64,000 nt of DNA from Umbilicaria muhlenbergii (GCA_000611775.1 KK106982.1:1658643-1722642); one strand, 5' to 3'. Counted from the stretch's first letter, positions 13,628-25,771 are shown. Numbers and translations are program-made. The notes: generated from the letters alone by a model not told the origin.

Positions 13628-15280
13628 CCTCAACGCTAGCTTAGGCTTTCAGCGGTACCTTGTCCCGGCACGGCTTTAATCGTACCCATGGGTCCTTAGG
13701 CCAAAAACGAAATTTCCGCGAAGGCGATCCAACAAAGCTTTCACCCACCAAACGCGAGTGGGAAACTACTTCTTTTATTCAGGCTGGAGATCGCTCCGAA
13801 GAACCATCACAAGCCAATACTTTTCTTTCAAATCCAATTCATAAGCTTACTGGCTGCTGGTTGGTGCGCTTTACTGTGAGACATTACTTGTTATGTTGCA
13901 TATAGGCGTGTCGGCTATCGCAATCACAACGGTCGCATGTCATAGTTTAGGCAGGCGGCAGGCCGGGACCTTTATAGTTACGCTGTTATTCCCACATTAT
14001 TTCTCTGTAACTTTATAAGTTTGTAATATTAGCGATGAAGATAACGATGCCTGTGTACACTGTGAAGGATTCACGTCGTATTTTGAATGAGGCGGAGTAT
14101 CGCTTCTCGTTACCGTGGGTCTTCGAGACTTGAACACTGATGATCACTGTCCTTCCTAAGGGGGTCCATACAATGACACTCCAGCTTCTTGCTTGAACAC
14201 CCCCAAAATTGTATGTTTAGATATATTCCTGGATCAAACTACCAATCCGCTCGCCGCGCGCGCACCTTATTCTAACCCCTTATGCCACAAGGCTTGATCA
14301 TCAAAGATTGCTAATGAAGGCGCGGGTTAGAAGTAGTCAAGTGGTTAAGTGATCAGATGTTAGGTGGCAAAAGTGTTAGTAAGAAATTCTGGGGAAAAAA
14401 GAAAGGGCGAATGAATAACAAGTCTTGATGAATGAGTGGCGATATATACTTAGGGTAGATCATTCATACTTGCTGAAGCAGAGGTAGAATATTCATTACT
14501 TAGTATTTACTGGGTATATAATCCATTCGCTCAGAAATTTATTTACGTGGAGGAGGGTGCCCATTGTAGGCGGTAATATGTATATTCCTAAGGATGACGT
14601 GTTACCGAAATAGCCAATTGGCACCGCCTTAGACCAGGACCAGCACCATGGAATAAGGTGGAGGTGTCTTTGCACGAGGGCCCCGAGTAAGCGACCGCAA
14701 GCCTTCTGGACCGGCAGATTTGGCCGGCAGCCTTGTTGTACTGGCAGTCTGGATCGAGAACATCCACAATCTCCCAGAACAGCCCCCACCCCGCCGGTTT
14801 CAGCTCCCAATGATGCTGCTCCTTAAGATACTTCCAACACGCACGAATCTTACTCCGCCATCCGGCACCTCGCCCCCAAATATGGCGGGGCAGTGAACTT
14901 TGCGCTGCGCTCATGAAGATGGAGCGCCACCAACATCTAACTAAGGTACCTGCGGGGCGAAGCCGCCACCAGTCTTAAATTTGCGACGAAACCTCGGCCC
15001 TCTCATCTGCGTTTCTGGATGTTGGTATCTGCTTCACGTCTTCTCTTCATTCTTTGACTGCGATCCTTCGTTCACGCTCTTTCAAGGCTTTGCGTCTGTG
15101 TTCAGTCACGTTTGCTGGCTACAAGCGCCGCAGTATTGATCCGAGCTGCTCCTGTTTGTCCATTCTTAAGACGTTCTCTGATTCATCTGGGCGAGGCTTC
15201 AGAATTCAAGCCGGAGCTGCATGCATCTCGACATTGACTACAACCCATAAGCGTCTAAAAAGAGTCCACCAAAGCCAGTT
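13628..15280. other. 1.65-kb region without a supported gene
   Basis: Several short frames exist, including overlapping minus-strand frames at 14496-14914 that contain Trp/Cys-rich stretches, but none has a recognisable domain or convincing splice structure. A small hairpin (CATACAAT ... ATTGTATG) lies near 14,170-14,220. The last ~250 bp is the promoter/5' leader of the next gene. Confidence 0.4.
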
Positions 15281-16266
15281 ATGTCGTTAACCGCGAGTAC
15301 CAGTCCGTCGATAGTGTCATCGACAAACATCGGACCTATGATCACTCCACTGACATTCCCTGCTGATTGCACCACAAATCTCTACAACATGCACACGCCT
15401 GGATTCGGTGTGCCCCAATGGACATATTGGACACAGGGGTGTGCCATCGCCTCTTGCTGCCCGTCGAGCAGCTTCTACACCACCGCCTGGGCTTGGTATT
15501 CGAGCTACTACAGCCCAGCCGTGTGCCCCGTTGGATACCAGACATGCTCGGCGGCAGACATCATTCGTCCGAAGCCCAGTGAGACAGTGGCTTGGTGTGT
15601 GCTAAAGTAAGTCGTACATCCTCCGATTGACAGATCTAGTACTGACAAGCGTCCAGTGCTTATTCCTGCCCTCCCACTACAGTTGCATCACCTTATTACA
15701 ATGTTTTCCCCCAAGATACATCCTTCCCAATTGCCAGCGCCGTTGTGGTAGACAACATCTTCAACCAGACCAGTCTCAGCAGCACAACTATTACCCAGTT
15801 CTACAATATAGCGTATCCGTTGCAGATACGGTGGAAAGCTGGCGATTTTGACAATACGACAACCATCACTGCAGGCACCGCTGCGGGCACGACTGGAACA
15901 ACAGGGTCATCCCACATAACAAGCGTCACAGCTACCAGTGTACCATCTGCCGCAGCTTCCGCAGGCCCGAGCTCTAAAGGCCTTTCGACGGGTAGCATAG
16001 CTGCAATAGCGGTGGTCGCGGCAATCGTTATAATAGTTGCGCTACTGGGTTTCTTTGTGTGGTGGAAGCGACGTCATAGTCCGGCCCATGGAGGGAAGAT
16101 ATCGAATGATCCGTCCATCGATGATAAGAAATATGCGAATGTCGGGGAGCTCGAAACTTCAGCAAATATACCCGAACTCGGAGGACGGCATAGACAGGCT
16201 ATAGCAGAGCTTGGCGAACCAGATAGAGCGGAGCTGGGGGGGCTTGGGAGGTCGGAACCGGAGTGA
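15281..16266 (+). CDS. Single-pass Cys-rich surface protein with ELGG tail
   Basis: One intron (15607-15656, GTAAGT...GTCCAG) joins two exons into a 311-residue protein. There is no strong signal peptide at the first ATG. The N-terminal half carries paired cysteines (GCAIASCCPSSSF, CPVGYQTC, CVL/NAYSCPP) and aromatic residues, followed by a Ser/Thr/Gly-rich stalk. One membrane helix follows (IAAIAVVAAIVIIVALLGFF) with WWKRRH at its inner edge, then a cytoplasmic tail of about 65 residues with repeated ELGG/AELG motifs. The layout is that of fungal cell-wall sensor-like type I proteins. A sensor role is inference. Two proteins at 53.6 and 59.8 kb share this architecture. Confidence 0.75.
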
Positions 16267-17132
16267 ACTTAATAATGATCAAAGATGGTATGAGTTCAGG
16301 CCTGAGGTGGATGGTTTTTTAGGTAGGGGGTTCCCCTTACTGGTCTCGTTCAGAGGACGGCCAACGCCGCGTAAACTAAATTCAACGTCACGGATGGTTT
16401 CCTACACTTTACAACTTGAGGGCCCTCTTGTATAAGTCATTGTGTTCCTCCGCAATATTTCTCTGGCTCTGTTCAGTTATTGACAAAGAGATTTCAAGAC
16501 TCAACTGATGACCATCTACTGTCTCTAGTTGTTGATCAACAACTTTAGTCACCTTGATCGACTGAAATATATGTCTTCAGAGCCTATGAACAACATAGCT
16601 GACAGCCTTTAGCTGAGACTCTGCTTGCAAAATACCAATGCAAGTGGTTCTTGAGGTGTATGTCATATGATAAAAACCTAAACCCCTAATAGGCACCGTC
16701 AGCTGTCTTATAAACAGGACCGCCCTTTTGCCACTGCCATCTATCTTGATCCTACTCCTGTCTCTCTATCCATAACTTATGATAGGTTCTCTCACATATG
16801 CAGTCTACATCGGCGACCAAAGTAACGATATCATTGTCACTATACCTGGCCTCGATTGACCCAACCCCAGTTGCCTCCGAATGCCCATAATATCCATATA
16901 AGGTTGGGCACTCTCCGCAAGACCCTCCGGCCCCTCTTGGCTGCTAGCTTTGTTCGCCTCTTCTGAAATGCTGAACAATTCAGCCAAAGTCCCATCCACT
17001 CTCCAATGCCAAGTGAACAAACGCCAGCACATGAACTATGCGACCAGAGCGCTGTTGTCTTTACAAACCTCGACCTTTCAGCCTAGTAAATAGTAGAAAA
17101 TGTGAGAGCTAGTAGTAGGCTCATGAACTACG
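16267..17132. other. Intergenic region
   Basis: No gene could be supported. A minus-strand frame at 16805-17032 is open but resembles nothing I know and has no splice partners. Confidence 0.4.
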
Positions 17133-18640
17133 TTACTCTACCGTAACCGCCTTCGTTAGATTCCTTCTCCTGACCAGCAATGATATGAAACCGCAATGCG
17201 TCAGCTTTGTAATCGATGACCTGACCACGTTGACAATATCGACAGCAAGATCTCCGCGCTCTAGACAATACGGAAGCGCGATGAAAGAAGCGGCCGTGTC
17301 GCCAGACTGGGAGAAGAAGATGCGGGTATCATTGCGCAAGATTGGAGGCTGCCGATTCACAAAATCGGAAGCCAGTTCGACCGTGATGGGCATATCGATG
17401 ATTCCCTTGAAGGTGTCTCTGACCGCCATACGAGAACGATAGCCGGTGCCACAGGCAATGGATATGATTCTTCAGCAACGGCGGATAGTGCTGAGGTATT
17501 GTTCCAAGCCACCAAGCGTGACTGTGTTATTAGCGACGTCGAGGCGGCCCCCGCATGGTACTCACAACTGAGTGCGGCTGTTCTAAGATCTCTTTCTGCA
17601 CAAAGTGCTCGAATTCACCATTTATGATTAGCTGAAGTTCCAACTCCAGGGTTTGGATGGCGCGGATTTTCGATTGCCCACTCTCGTTCGAGACGCGGTG
17701 GATATTCAACAGCCCTCGTGGATGTAGGCTATTGTCATCCTCGAGTTAGAGAACTTTCTTCGTGTGCTCGACGAATGCGGAGGGTTCGGAAGATAGGAAA
17801 TATTCACTGGCGCCGGAATCTTTGCGGCGAAATGCACGCCTATTAGAAGGGGCAAATGCCGTATTGGGCTTATTCTCGAGAGCAACATTCGTGAGTTTCT
17901 AGATGACCTGGTCAGCGAAAACAGTGACCTCGTCGGTGTGCTCTACGTCGACAAAGTCAACCATTTACCTGCTGAAGGTCCAGACCCAAGGACTAATGGT
18001 GAACCTTGACGAGCAGCGACAATAACATGCGGATAATGAGTAGATTTGATGAGAAGACTAAACGACCCTTCGAGCTCCTTGATGACTGCCTTGGCAAGTG
18101 GCACGAACTGGATCTGGGGTTGTTCATCGTGTAAAGTATTTGAGGAGCTCCGTAATGCCCTCGGTATCGGCGTCGGTTTAAGATTTGTGTCCTTTGGCTT
18201 CTAGGAGAGTTGTTAATTCTATGTACTTAGTGATAGTTCTATTGTGTACAACAGAGGACCCCCAATTTAGATATGAGCGGTGCGATTGGCAATTCCTGCG
18301 GGGGCGCTTGCGATGAGTGGCCCAGCGAGTGAGAGCAATTCCAGCGTGCGAATCGAACATCATAGCGAAATCTGCTATGAATTCTCCGATGAGACTCTCC
18401 AGTTTGGACACCTTGCCGACCTCTTTAAAAGCAAGGATATTTTTATTCCCGTCGCCATCGATAGCGAGGCTAGCGGAGTCATAACCATGGTATTCAAGCC
18501 GTGCAAGGCCTGATGACGTGAAATATCAGCAATCTTTTTCTCCAAGAGAACGATCGAACTATTTTACCTTTAACAAGTATGTCAAGTATGTACTTCCTAT
18601 TCCTCTCCTCAAGGTGGTTTGTATAATCGAAAATGCCACT
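17133..18640 (-). pseudogene. GFA1-like glucosamine-6-P synthase relic
   Basis: GFA1 (glutamine:fructose-6-phosphate amidotransferase) makes glucosamine-6-P, the first step to UDP-GlcNAc and chitin. On the minus strand, fragments follow the enzyme's order: SGIFDYTNHLEERNRKYILD (glutaminase start), intron near 18516-18567, GLARLEYHGYDSASLAIDGD, HAGIALTRWATH, VVHNRTITKYIEL, ELEGSF/LLIKSTHYPH, FVEHTKK/IAYIHEG, QKEILEQPHSV, LGGLEQYLSTIRR, CGTGYRSRMAVRD and MPITVELASDF...FFSQSGDT (first SIS domain). After LTHCG the sequence jumps to RNLTKAVTVE and stop, the family's exact C terminus, so most of the second isomerase half is missing. At least five breaks occur, including TAA at 18178-18180 and shifts downstream. 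The Met-Cys start is not visible. It is a dead, presumably duplicated gene, since GFA1 is normally essential. Confidence 0.8.
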
Positions 18641-19239
18641 AAAACGGATGTCAGCCGAGTACCTTGTAGAAAGTGGGCAGGGCAGTCGTGTCAGCTAGTT
18701 TTATGCATGGGATCTACTACTTGGCGAAAGGACTGTTGCAGACAGCGAAAAACGACGATGATATCAACTTCCGTCGAAAAGTACCAGGCCTTAGGAACTC
18801 GTAAACAACAAGACCCCGATGAAAGCTCCTCAAGCCGACGATGATGAGATTTGAGAACAACCGTGTATTATACTGAGACAGTGAGCGCCATCAAAAAGCA
18901 CTCTCGACATCCTTCCGATACATATCGAATTTAATGAGAACGATATAGATATTTGCGGTCGTGCCATGGGGAACTCCTCAAATAGTCCAGCCACGATGAA
19001 ATGTGTGAGACAGCTGGTCCGAGTATAGCCTCACCGTTTTCTGGAAGGCTAGTGGTCTGTCTAGCTAAGAAGTGACTTGACAGAGGGTGAATGGACGAAG
19101 GAAAGAATAGACGCCACTATATTAATGGTACCTCGGTCCGGGCTATGAGACTTCGCCCCGTGTATGCTGCCATGGTACTTACCACTCGTGACCGTAAACG
19201 ATCATACGATGGACTGTTTCAGGGTCCTGTTGCGTTTCT
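18641..19239. other. Region between GFA1 and GH16 relics
   Basis: This is presumed upstream sequence of the GFA1-like relic and downstream sequence of the GH16-like relic. No separate gene was recognised. Short plus-strand frames (for example 18518-18844) look like chance. Confidence 0.4.
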
Positions 19240-20160
19240 TAGGCTCCGAACAAGTGCATTTTTGTCCCTAGGCAATGTCGAATGGGGGCGCATATCTGGG
19301 ACGGCTTGGAATCGCAGAAGACTCCGCAAGTGGAAGTGGAGATTCCAAAGCTAAAGTGCTCCTAAGCCAAGTAACGAATAAGTTTCGAGTTTTGGTACCA
19401 ATGGATAAGTTCGGATGTCCAATCAAATCATACGCTCTTGGTACTGTGTGGAAGGGATCCTGAGTTCTTCCACTATGGTCGCGCCGAGTATGGCATTACC
19501 GCTAGGATCCGTCGCTGTGGAAGGTGTGTTAGACATATTATATGATCAACGTAATGAAGAAGGGGAACTCACTTGGCTGTGTAGTATAGTGGACTGCGGT
19601 GTCATTCTCCTTACCGAGCATCTCAATGTCTATTTCATTCGAATCATCCTATCGGGCGGGGGTCAGCTTCATCACCCATACGTTCAGATGAAAGACAACT
19701 TGCCTTGTAGAAAAATGATCCTAAAACAGTCCCTCGTTGAGCAGCTCGTTGGGAAAGTCCCACTTGGATACCACTCGAAAAGATCCGTGCAGATATCTGA
19801 TCGCTGAGTTATGATTTCTGCAGCATCCACAGTCTGTGTCATCGCACCATTCAGAGGGTATGCCACTTGTCTTAATTTCAACGCACCCTTCTCGATCCAG
19901 ACATTTGCATCGTTATGAAACAGATTGTACGGGGCACTCCGGGTCGCTGGCCGTGTCGAGTTTATGACGGTCCAGGATTGGTTGAATACTGGAGAATCTT
20001 CGTTGAGCGACTCAGCGTCGGCGTAGGTGCTGAAGTCATTGGAAATGAAGTGAGTGTAAAAGTCCCCTGTCTCCTGCAACTTATATCCACATTCGCATGA
20101 TGCCTCTACTCGTAATTGATCTGAAAGTGACAGAACGGCAACAAAAGTTGCTATGAGCAT
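19240..20160 (-). pseudogene. GH16/ConA-like secreted protein relic
   Basis: The minus-strand frame from 20160 begins with a signal peptide (MLIATFVAVLSLSDQLRVEA), then CECGYKLQETGDFYTHFIS, a start typical of fungal GH16-like/ConA-fold secreted proteins. Next come NVWIEKGALKLRQ and DAAEI. The frame then shifts by one to read QISARIFSSGIQ and LGSFFY. A GC-AG intron (19649-19703, donor AAG|GCAAGT) leads to DDSNEIDIEMLGK, the family's E-I-D-I-E catalytic-region motif, and VHYTT. A second intron follows, then FDWTSELIHWY in another frame. At least three lesions make it a pseudogene unless the assembly is wrong. Its place between GFA1-like and dehydrogenase relics suggests glycan processing within one locus. 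Confidence 0.68.
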
Positions 20161-20783
20161 GTTGATAGATCAAGGAACGAAAATCGTGTCTTACTCGCAG
20201 CGTACGAATGGATTTCCAGGATATGCATTTATCGTTGACGAGAAAGTAGCCGGGAAAGCAGTCAATTATTCAACGAGCACGCATCAGATACATAAAGCGA
20301 TTTAAAAAAAAAGATATACAATGCGGTATCAAATTGATGCTCGGCGTAGAAAGCCATTCATGCTCGGCGGTGACGAACACACAGTGGCAAATACCGAAAA
20401 CAGCCCAATTTCGAGGAATGCCACGTATTCAAATAGCCAAAACATCTTTTGACGCCAAGGTAGTGCAAGTATCTCAGGTTGGTACACATTCTGGCGGGTG
20501 GTGGCGCACCGTCAATCTCCGATGTCTCCATGCAATCCCGGCACACGCTGACCGGACGACAAGGCATACCATACAATCACTCGATTATGGGGCCCAGTTC
20601 AGAGCAGTGGTCAATGTTTCCGTTCAATGAAGTAAGTGTCAATTGTACTCTACTTACAACCAAGCCAGGAAGTGGCAAGGCAAGTACTACGGGCGTGGCT
20701 TCATCAGAGTATGGAGAGCCGTAGGTTCTATCCGCGGGCAGAAGGCGCCGAAACGGCGCAGCTATAAGAGAAAGGGGATTAGT
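20161..20783. other. Intergenic between GH16 relic and dehydrogenase
   Basis: The stretch is about 620 bp and contains the upstream region of the GH16-like relic. Open plus-strand frames at 20334-20724 show no recognised motif. Confidence 0.4.
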
Positions 20784-22084
20784 CTAAATCCCTGCCAAGT
20801 CCATCACTAGAGCCAATTGCGCCATAGCGCCTGTAACCTTAAACCCACGACAGGCTGAGTCAACCGAAGACATCTCTTGCTTCCCTTTCCTCAACAAAAC
20901 CAAGAAATCAGAAGCAGACCAGAACCACGTCACTTTAGCCCGCTGCACCTTTTCCAAAACGCTGAAGTCAACTCTTGACTGCTTGACACAAACAACAATG
21001 GCGTCGAACTCCGTATCAATGGACTTCGCGTTGAAGGCGTTGGATCATATTTCCTCATCCATCGGACCCTCTTCTGCTCAACCAAGGGGTCATAGTACGC
21101 CAGGTGCTTGCATCCTAGCTCCTTTAGTGTCGCGCAAAACTGTAATCCCGGGGAATAGGAGATGACGCCTTGGCCTGCCTTGAAACCAAGGCCAATAACT
21201 AGAATCTGAGGTAAGTGATTCTTGTTCTTGATCAACTGCTGGGCGAGAAATTTGCGCGCAATCTTCTTCGGTCTGTTCCACATCCTTGTGGTTGCCATCC
21301 TCAACAAAGGTAACGTGTTGTTGGCCATGAGGTAGTATGGATTAGTGGGGATACAGTGGCCACCGATTCCAAGCCCAGGGCGGAAATTTTGGAATCTGAA
21401 AGGTTTTGTTGCTGCTGCGTCTATAACTTCGTTCACGTTTATTTGCTGTTTTTGGCAGGCGTCCGCGAGCTCATTGACATAGGCGATGTTGATCGTCCTG
21501 TAGCAATTTTCGTACAGTTTCGTCATTTCCGCAACCTCAGGTTGTGAAACTAAGACTACCTGCTGAAATACCTGCAAGTAAATACCCTTGATGGACTCGA
21601 GAGATTCGTCATCCAATCCCGAAATGACCTTGGGTATTTCGCCCGCGGATGGTACCGTCCGGCTCGGATCGACACGTTCAGGCGACATGCCACAACGGAA
21701 TTTCTTGAGGTAGGGACCGAGAAGGGAGCGAGTCATCCCAACAGACACACTGCTCTCAATCACAATAGTACTATCATGTCTGGCATAGGCAACTACCGTT
21801 TCGATGGTTTTGACCAAATGTGTTGTGTCAACCGTCTTGTCGTCCGTGAGGAGGGTAGGTACCGAGATCAGGTAATGCGTCCCTTTCAACAACATGTTTT
21901 TGTCTGACGTGAGTTGGACCTTTGGAAGAGCCTTGAAGTTTTCTTGAAGCGTTTCGATTCGTTCGACAGAGATATCGAATCCAATGAAGGAGAAAACGGA
22001 GCCGAACTCGCTGAGCAAAATCTCGCCGACTTATCCAACGCCAATGACACAAACGACGACAGACTCGTCAGGTGGTGTCAACAT
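20784..22084 (-). pseudogene. UDP-HexNAc/UDP-sugar 6-dehydrogenase, broken
   Basis: This belongs to the WecC/WbpA-like UDP-N-acetylhexosamine or UDP-glucose dehydrogenase family, which oxidises a UDP-sugar to its uronic acid using NAD. From MLTPPDES at 22084 the protein reads VVVCVIGVG, then TAA at 22031-22033 replaces the Tyr of the Rossmann G-V-G-Y-V-G, then EILLSEFGSVFSFIGFDIS. Next come HYLISVPTLL, VIESSVSVG, GMSPERVDPS, PEVAEMTKLYENCYR, FRPGLGIGGHCIPTNPYY (catalytic Cys kept) and the C-terminal domain ILVIGLGFK. A frameshift near 21,010-21,040 leads to EFDAIVVCVKQSRVDFSVLE, and the frame ends at TAG 20784-20786. Only these two lesions were seen, so inactivation is recent or one may be an assembly error. 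It diverges from the GT2 gene. Confidence 0.85.
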
Positions 22085-23426
22085 TCCGCTGTCTAGTTCA
22101 TGGAGTTGGTGGGCCTTCGTCGCTGCCTGTATCGCACTATTATTTCAGATCATGTCAGCTGCAGGCCAAACTCCTTGGCTAGGTGCATTTATACCTAAGT
22201 ACGCCCTTGTCTTCACCTTCTCCTTGCTCGTTCTGAACGATTTGAAGTTGGTCAAGTACAGTTCGAAGGCTTTGCCTCCTTGTAAGGTGTGAGTGTGAAT
22301 GCATTCTAAGCCGTAATCTCGGTCGTGGACGAGTGTGGGAAGCAGTGAATGAGGGGTACTGGAAGGATATTGGATCGAGACGAGGTCTACGATGATTTAC
22401 TTAAGTAAACCATCTCGTGCGATTCGAGACATCTCCCTTTGTACCGCAAACGGGCTCACATCGGCTGTATCTCAAGTTCTTTGGGAAATTCTTACTGCAC
22501 GTGTGGCAAGCGAAGTTGCTGGTCCGATTTGGCTGCTTTAGGACATAGATCGTGGTACAGCTGAGCCGACACTGAGGCGAATCGACAGTCTCGAATGCTT
22601 GGCAAACGTATCCTGGTTGGCTGGTCTACTGGGAACTTTCGAGCAGCAATAGCCGGGCTTTACAAGCTATATCCTCGGGTGTTAGTGGTAGACGTTTAAA
22701 ATGTCCGCCTTTGCTTTGGAGGGAATGGGGCCACCCCGCATGCCTTACAGAGGACGTGTTACTGCATCTTGAGCGATGTTCATATGTATTTCGACCACAC
22801 AGAACGCTTTCTCCTTGGATCTTTTCATCATTCACACGACCATTAACTCCATTCTTGCTATAGCCACGAGACGATATCTTTGTTGAGACCTCTACAGCCC
22901 TAGCACGCATGTCTACCGATCAAGCAAACGACGTCTGGGGAAAGTATTGTGTCATACACGGCCATTTCTATAGAAAATTCGCGTGGATAGGATGTCAGCG
23001 CCCCTCTTTATTCATACTCCAGTACCAGAACTACCACGCAAGCCTGAAGTCGAATATCGTAGGAGAGCTAGCTTTATTCGCAGATTGAGCTTCAGTCGAG
23101 CTAGCCTCGGTCGATCACGCACGACTGATGCTGTGCCAACGATACGGGCTCGATCTACATCCCATGCCGGCCATGCTGGTGACCACGAACGGCCTCAACG
23201 GCCGGAGACATCTCCTCATCGATGATGGCCGACTTTTTCATCCAGGGCGAGCTTCGGTCGGCTGGATACATTACATGCTATAACGTCAACTCGAGCACTG
23301 TCGGCGTCATATGCTACTCATAACAGCTCTGGGGTGAAACGGCAGAGGCCAGCAACCGCTTGAGCCTCGCACAGTTTTTCCCATAGTTTCAGTCGGCTCC
23401 GTACGCAAAGCACTCCAGGGAACTCC
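22085..23426. other. Intergenic between divergent dehydrogenase and GT2 relics
   Basis: It probably holds the shared promoter region. A plus-strand frame at 22983-23225 (basic, Arg/Ser-rich, with RRRASFIRRLSFSRASLGRS) could be the N-terminal exon of the GT2 gene but cannot be joined with confidence. Confidence 0.35.
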
Positions 23427-25771
23427 GGCGGAATTACTAGACAGCATAGATGAGCTAGTTTGGTGTCATCTCTTTCCTTCTACATGGCTAAAAAGTCAAG
23501 TATCTCTTTGAGACCCGAACTTCCAATCTTACGGTCCGATATTACGGAGGATGCCGTTCGAGAATTTATGACTGACGTTGAAACGCGACAGAAGGGCCTG
23601 AGATAAACAAAATTATTCAACAAGTCCTTTGAGGTAGTGTGAAGGTTCTTCACTATATGCTTGATATATTTCTTACTTGAGGGATATCCCTTATGGGATG
23701 GCTTAGTCTATGTTTTACGGTACGCATCACATGTCAAATATTGTTGGTGCGTGTCTGAGGAACCTCAGCTTACCGACCTTAGGAAGTTGTTCCATGACCA
23801 TACATCATTTACATTCATTTCAGTTATATTTCTATGTTGGGGTGCTGTCATCGCATTTATCGCTCCAGTCTTCACCCAATTTGAGATGGAAGTTGATGAT
23901 CCCGAAGCCCGTGACGCTTCTGATACGGCTTTCATCATTCCTGCATACAAAGCTGCCGGCGCACTCGCGAGACAATTATGCATGCGAAGAAGATATTCAG
24001 GGGCGACCAAATCTTCATCATCGCCAACGGCAACTCCTCAACGCCGCTCGACAACACCGCCGAGGTTTGCGCTGAGCACGGTGTTAACCACATGAGGGTC
24101 TCAATCGGTAGCAAGCTCCTTGCCGAATTTGTCGGCGTGGCGTTGGCCAAAGACTACAAGTACGTTATGTTGATTGACCACGACGTTCATCTACCGGCGA
24201 ATCTTCCCATCGGGACCAATCGGATGAACGACACGGTCAAATGCATTGGGTACTCCATCAAGAGTACAGGGCCCAACGGCGCGCTGGGTACAGTCATCCA
24301 ACAAGCGCAGGACGTGGAATACAAGTTATCTGGCCTTGGCAGAACCTTCATGGGGAAATATGGAAGTGCCACTTTCCCACATGGCGCAATATGTCTTTGG
24401 GATCAGGAAGTGTTGCAGCATCTGTTTTGGAACCACCAAGGGTTTACAATCTCTGAAGACTGGTACTTCGGACATACTTGTCGTGTAAGTCTCTACCCGC
24501 TAGCTAATATGTAAGAGTGTCGGACAGAAGTCATGAATAGAGGGAGATTTTGACACCGCAAGACTCCGCGAAAATCCACTGCCAGGCGTATGGACAAAAT
24601 GCAACTGACAATCGTCAGCTAGGTCCCCTCAACCACTTGACAGAATTTGAGGAATGGTTGGATTCCTTCAGGAGTGTAGATAACACTGCATCACTTTCAC
24701 TTTAACAATATAAAAAGGGGCCTTAGCTGGAGACTGTCATTATTTTGTTCATACGCCCGCTGGCTGTTTCCCTCGATTCATGACTTATGACTAATACTCT
24801 TACCAGATAAATGATAAGTTGCTAACAAATCATAGTCTGCTGGCTATTGAATCCAGTTCTGCTACCAAGTGTTTGTCGAAACCGAAACGCCACCCTCCAT
24901 CCTCATCGCCCAGAAGTCCACCCGCGGTGGCTACGGTGAAATGACCATTTCCAAACAACGCTTCTACCGCTGGAATTTTTCTACCTCTACCGAGTGCGTG
25001 ACAACCTCTACTACCTTCTCCTCGCCTAGCGCCTAGGCCGCTACGAAATCGTCACTAAATTCTTCATCTTCTGCGAAATCTACAACAACATGACCTACGT
25101 TCTCCGCGTCCTCGTCTACCCCATCAGCCTAATGGCCAACCTGAAAACAGCAATGATCTTCACCGCCGCCCTCCTCGCCGTCTATGTCGTCGTTTTCATC
25201 TTCTTCAATAGCGTGCACCTGCGCCGCAAAAAGGAAATGGTAGCCTGGAAAATCCTCCCCGTCTACTTCGGCATGAAATTCTGCCTCATGTTCGTCAACA
25301 CTGCCTCCATTTACTACGCCATGTGCGCTTATGCCAAATACTTTGCCGTCCTTCATCCGCGCGTAACCGAGAACCACGTCGCCCTAACCGCAGTGCGGAA
25401 ATGCCTGCTCGACCAGAACGAGAAAGATTTTGCCATGAGATATATGAGTATTGCCGAGGAAGACGATGGCATGGACGTATAGACACTTCAGCCGGAGCTG
25501 GTGGTGTTCCGCTCGATCTAGTCCCGGGAAGCGGATTGGACTGGAAACATACGGAGAGAATGAACAAGGCAGCAAAGTATTGCTCCTGATGCGGATGTTA
25601 GGCCTATCAGGCCGGCGTTGGCGGTACTACAGCCGGCTCAGGAGCCGGTTCAGCGGTTTCATCAACCACCAGATCAGCAGCCTGATGAGGAGCCGCCTCG
25701 ACGGCCAGCGCAACGGCCACAGGAACGTGCGCTTAGTAGCTCATTTGATGACCTTGATTTTGGGTTTTAGA
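23427..25771 (+). pseudogene. Hyaluronan-synthase-like GT2 polysaccharide synthase, broken
   Basis: A membrane glycosyltransferase of family 2 (processive type; fungal CPS1/ZtGT2-like by recall). Pieces in order: DELVWCHLFPSTW, ILRSDITEDAVREFM, KLFNKSFE|GYPLWDGLVYVLR|KLFHDHTSFTFIS (two short introns), a membrane segment, DTAFIIPAYKA, VMLIDHDVHLP (D-x-D), SEDWYFGHTCR (E-D acceptor motif), an intron of about 350 bp from 24,486, QVFVETETPP, KQRFYRWNF (R-x-x-R-W), then membrane helices and a Pro/Gln-rich tail ending DDLDFGF. Lesions: TAA 23604-23606; frameshifts near 23,964, 24,976-24,980 (five T where six are expected) and 25,590; TAG 25026-25028. It pairs divergently with the dehydrogenase, which would supply the uronic acid donor. 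Confidence 0.8.

Noticed and set aside
14496-14914. Overlapping minus-strand frames with Trp/Cys-rich stretches
   Set aside because: No splice structure, signal peptide or family could be supported; left as unassigned intergenic sequence.
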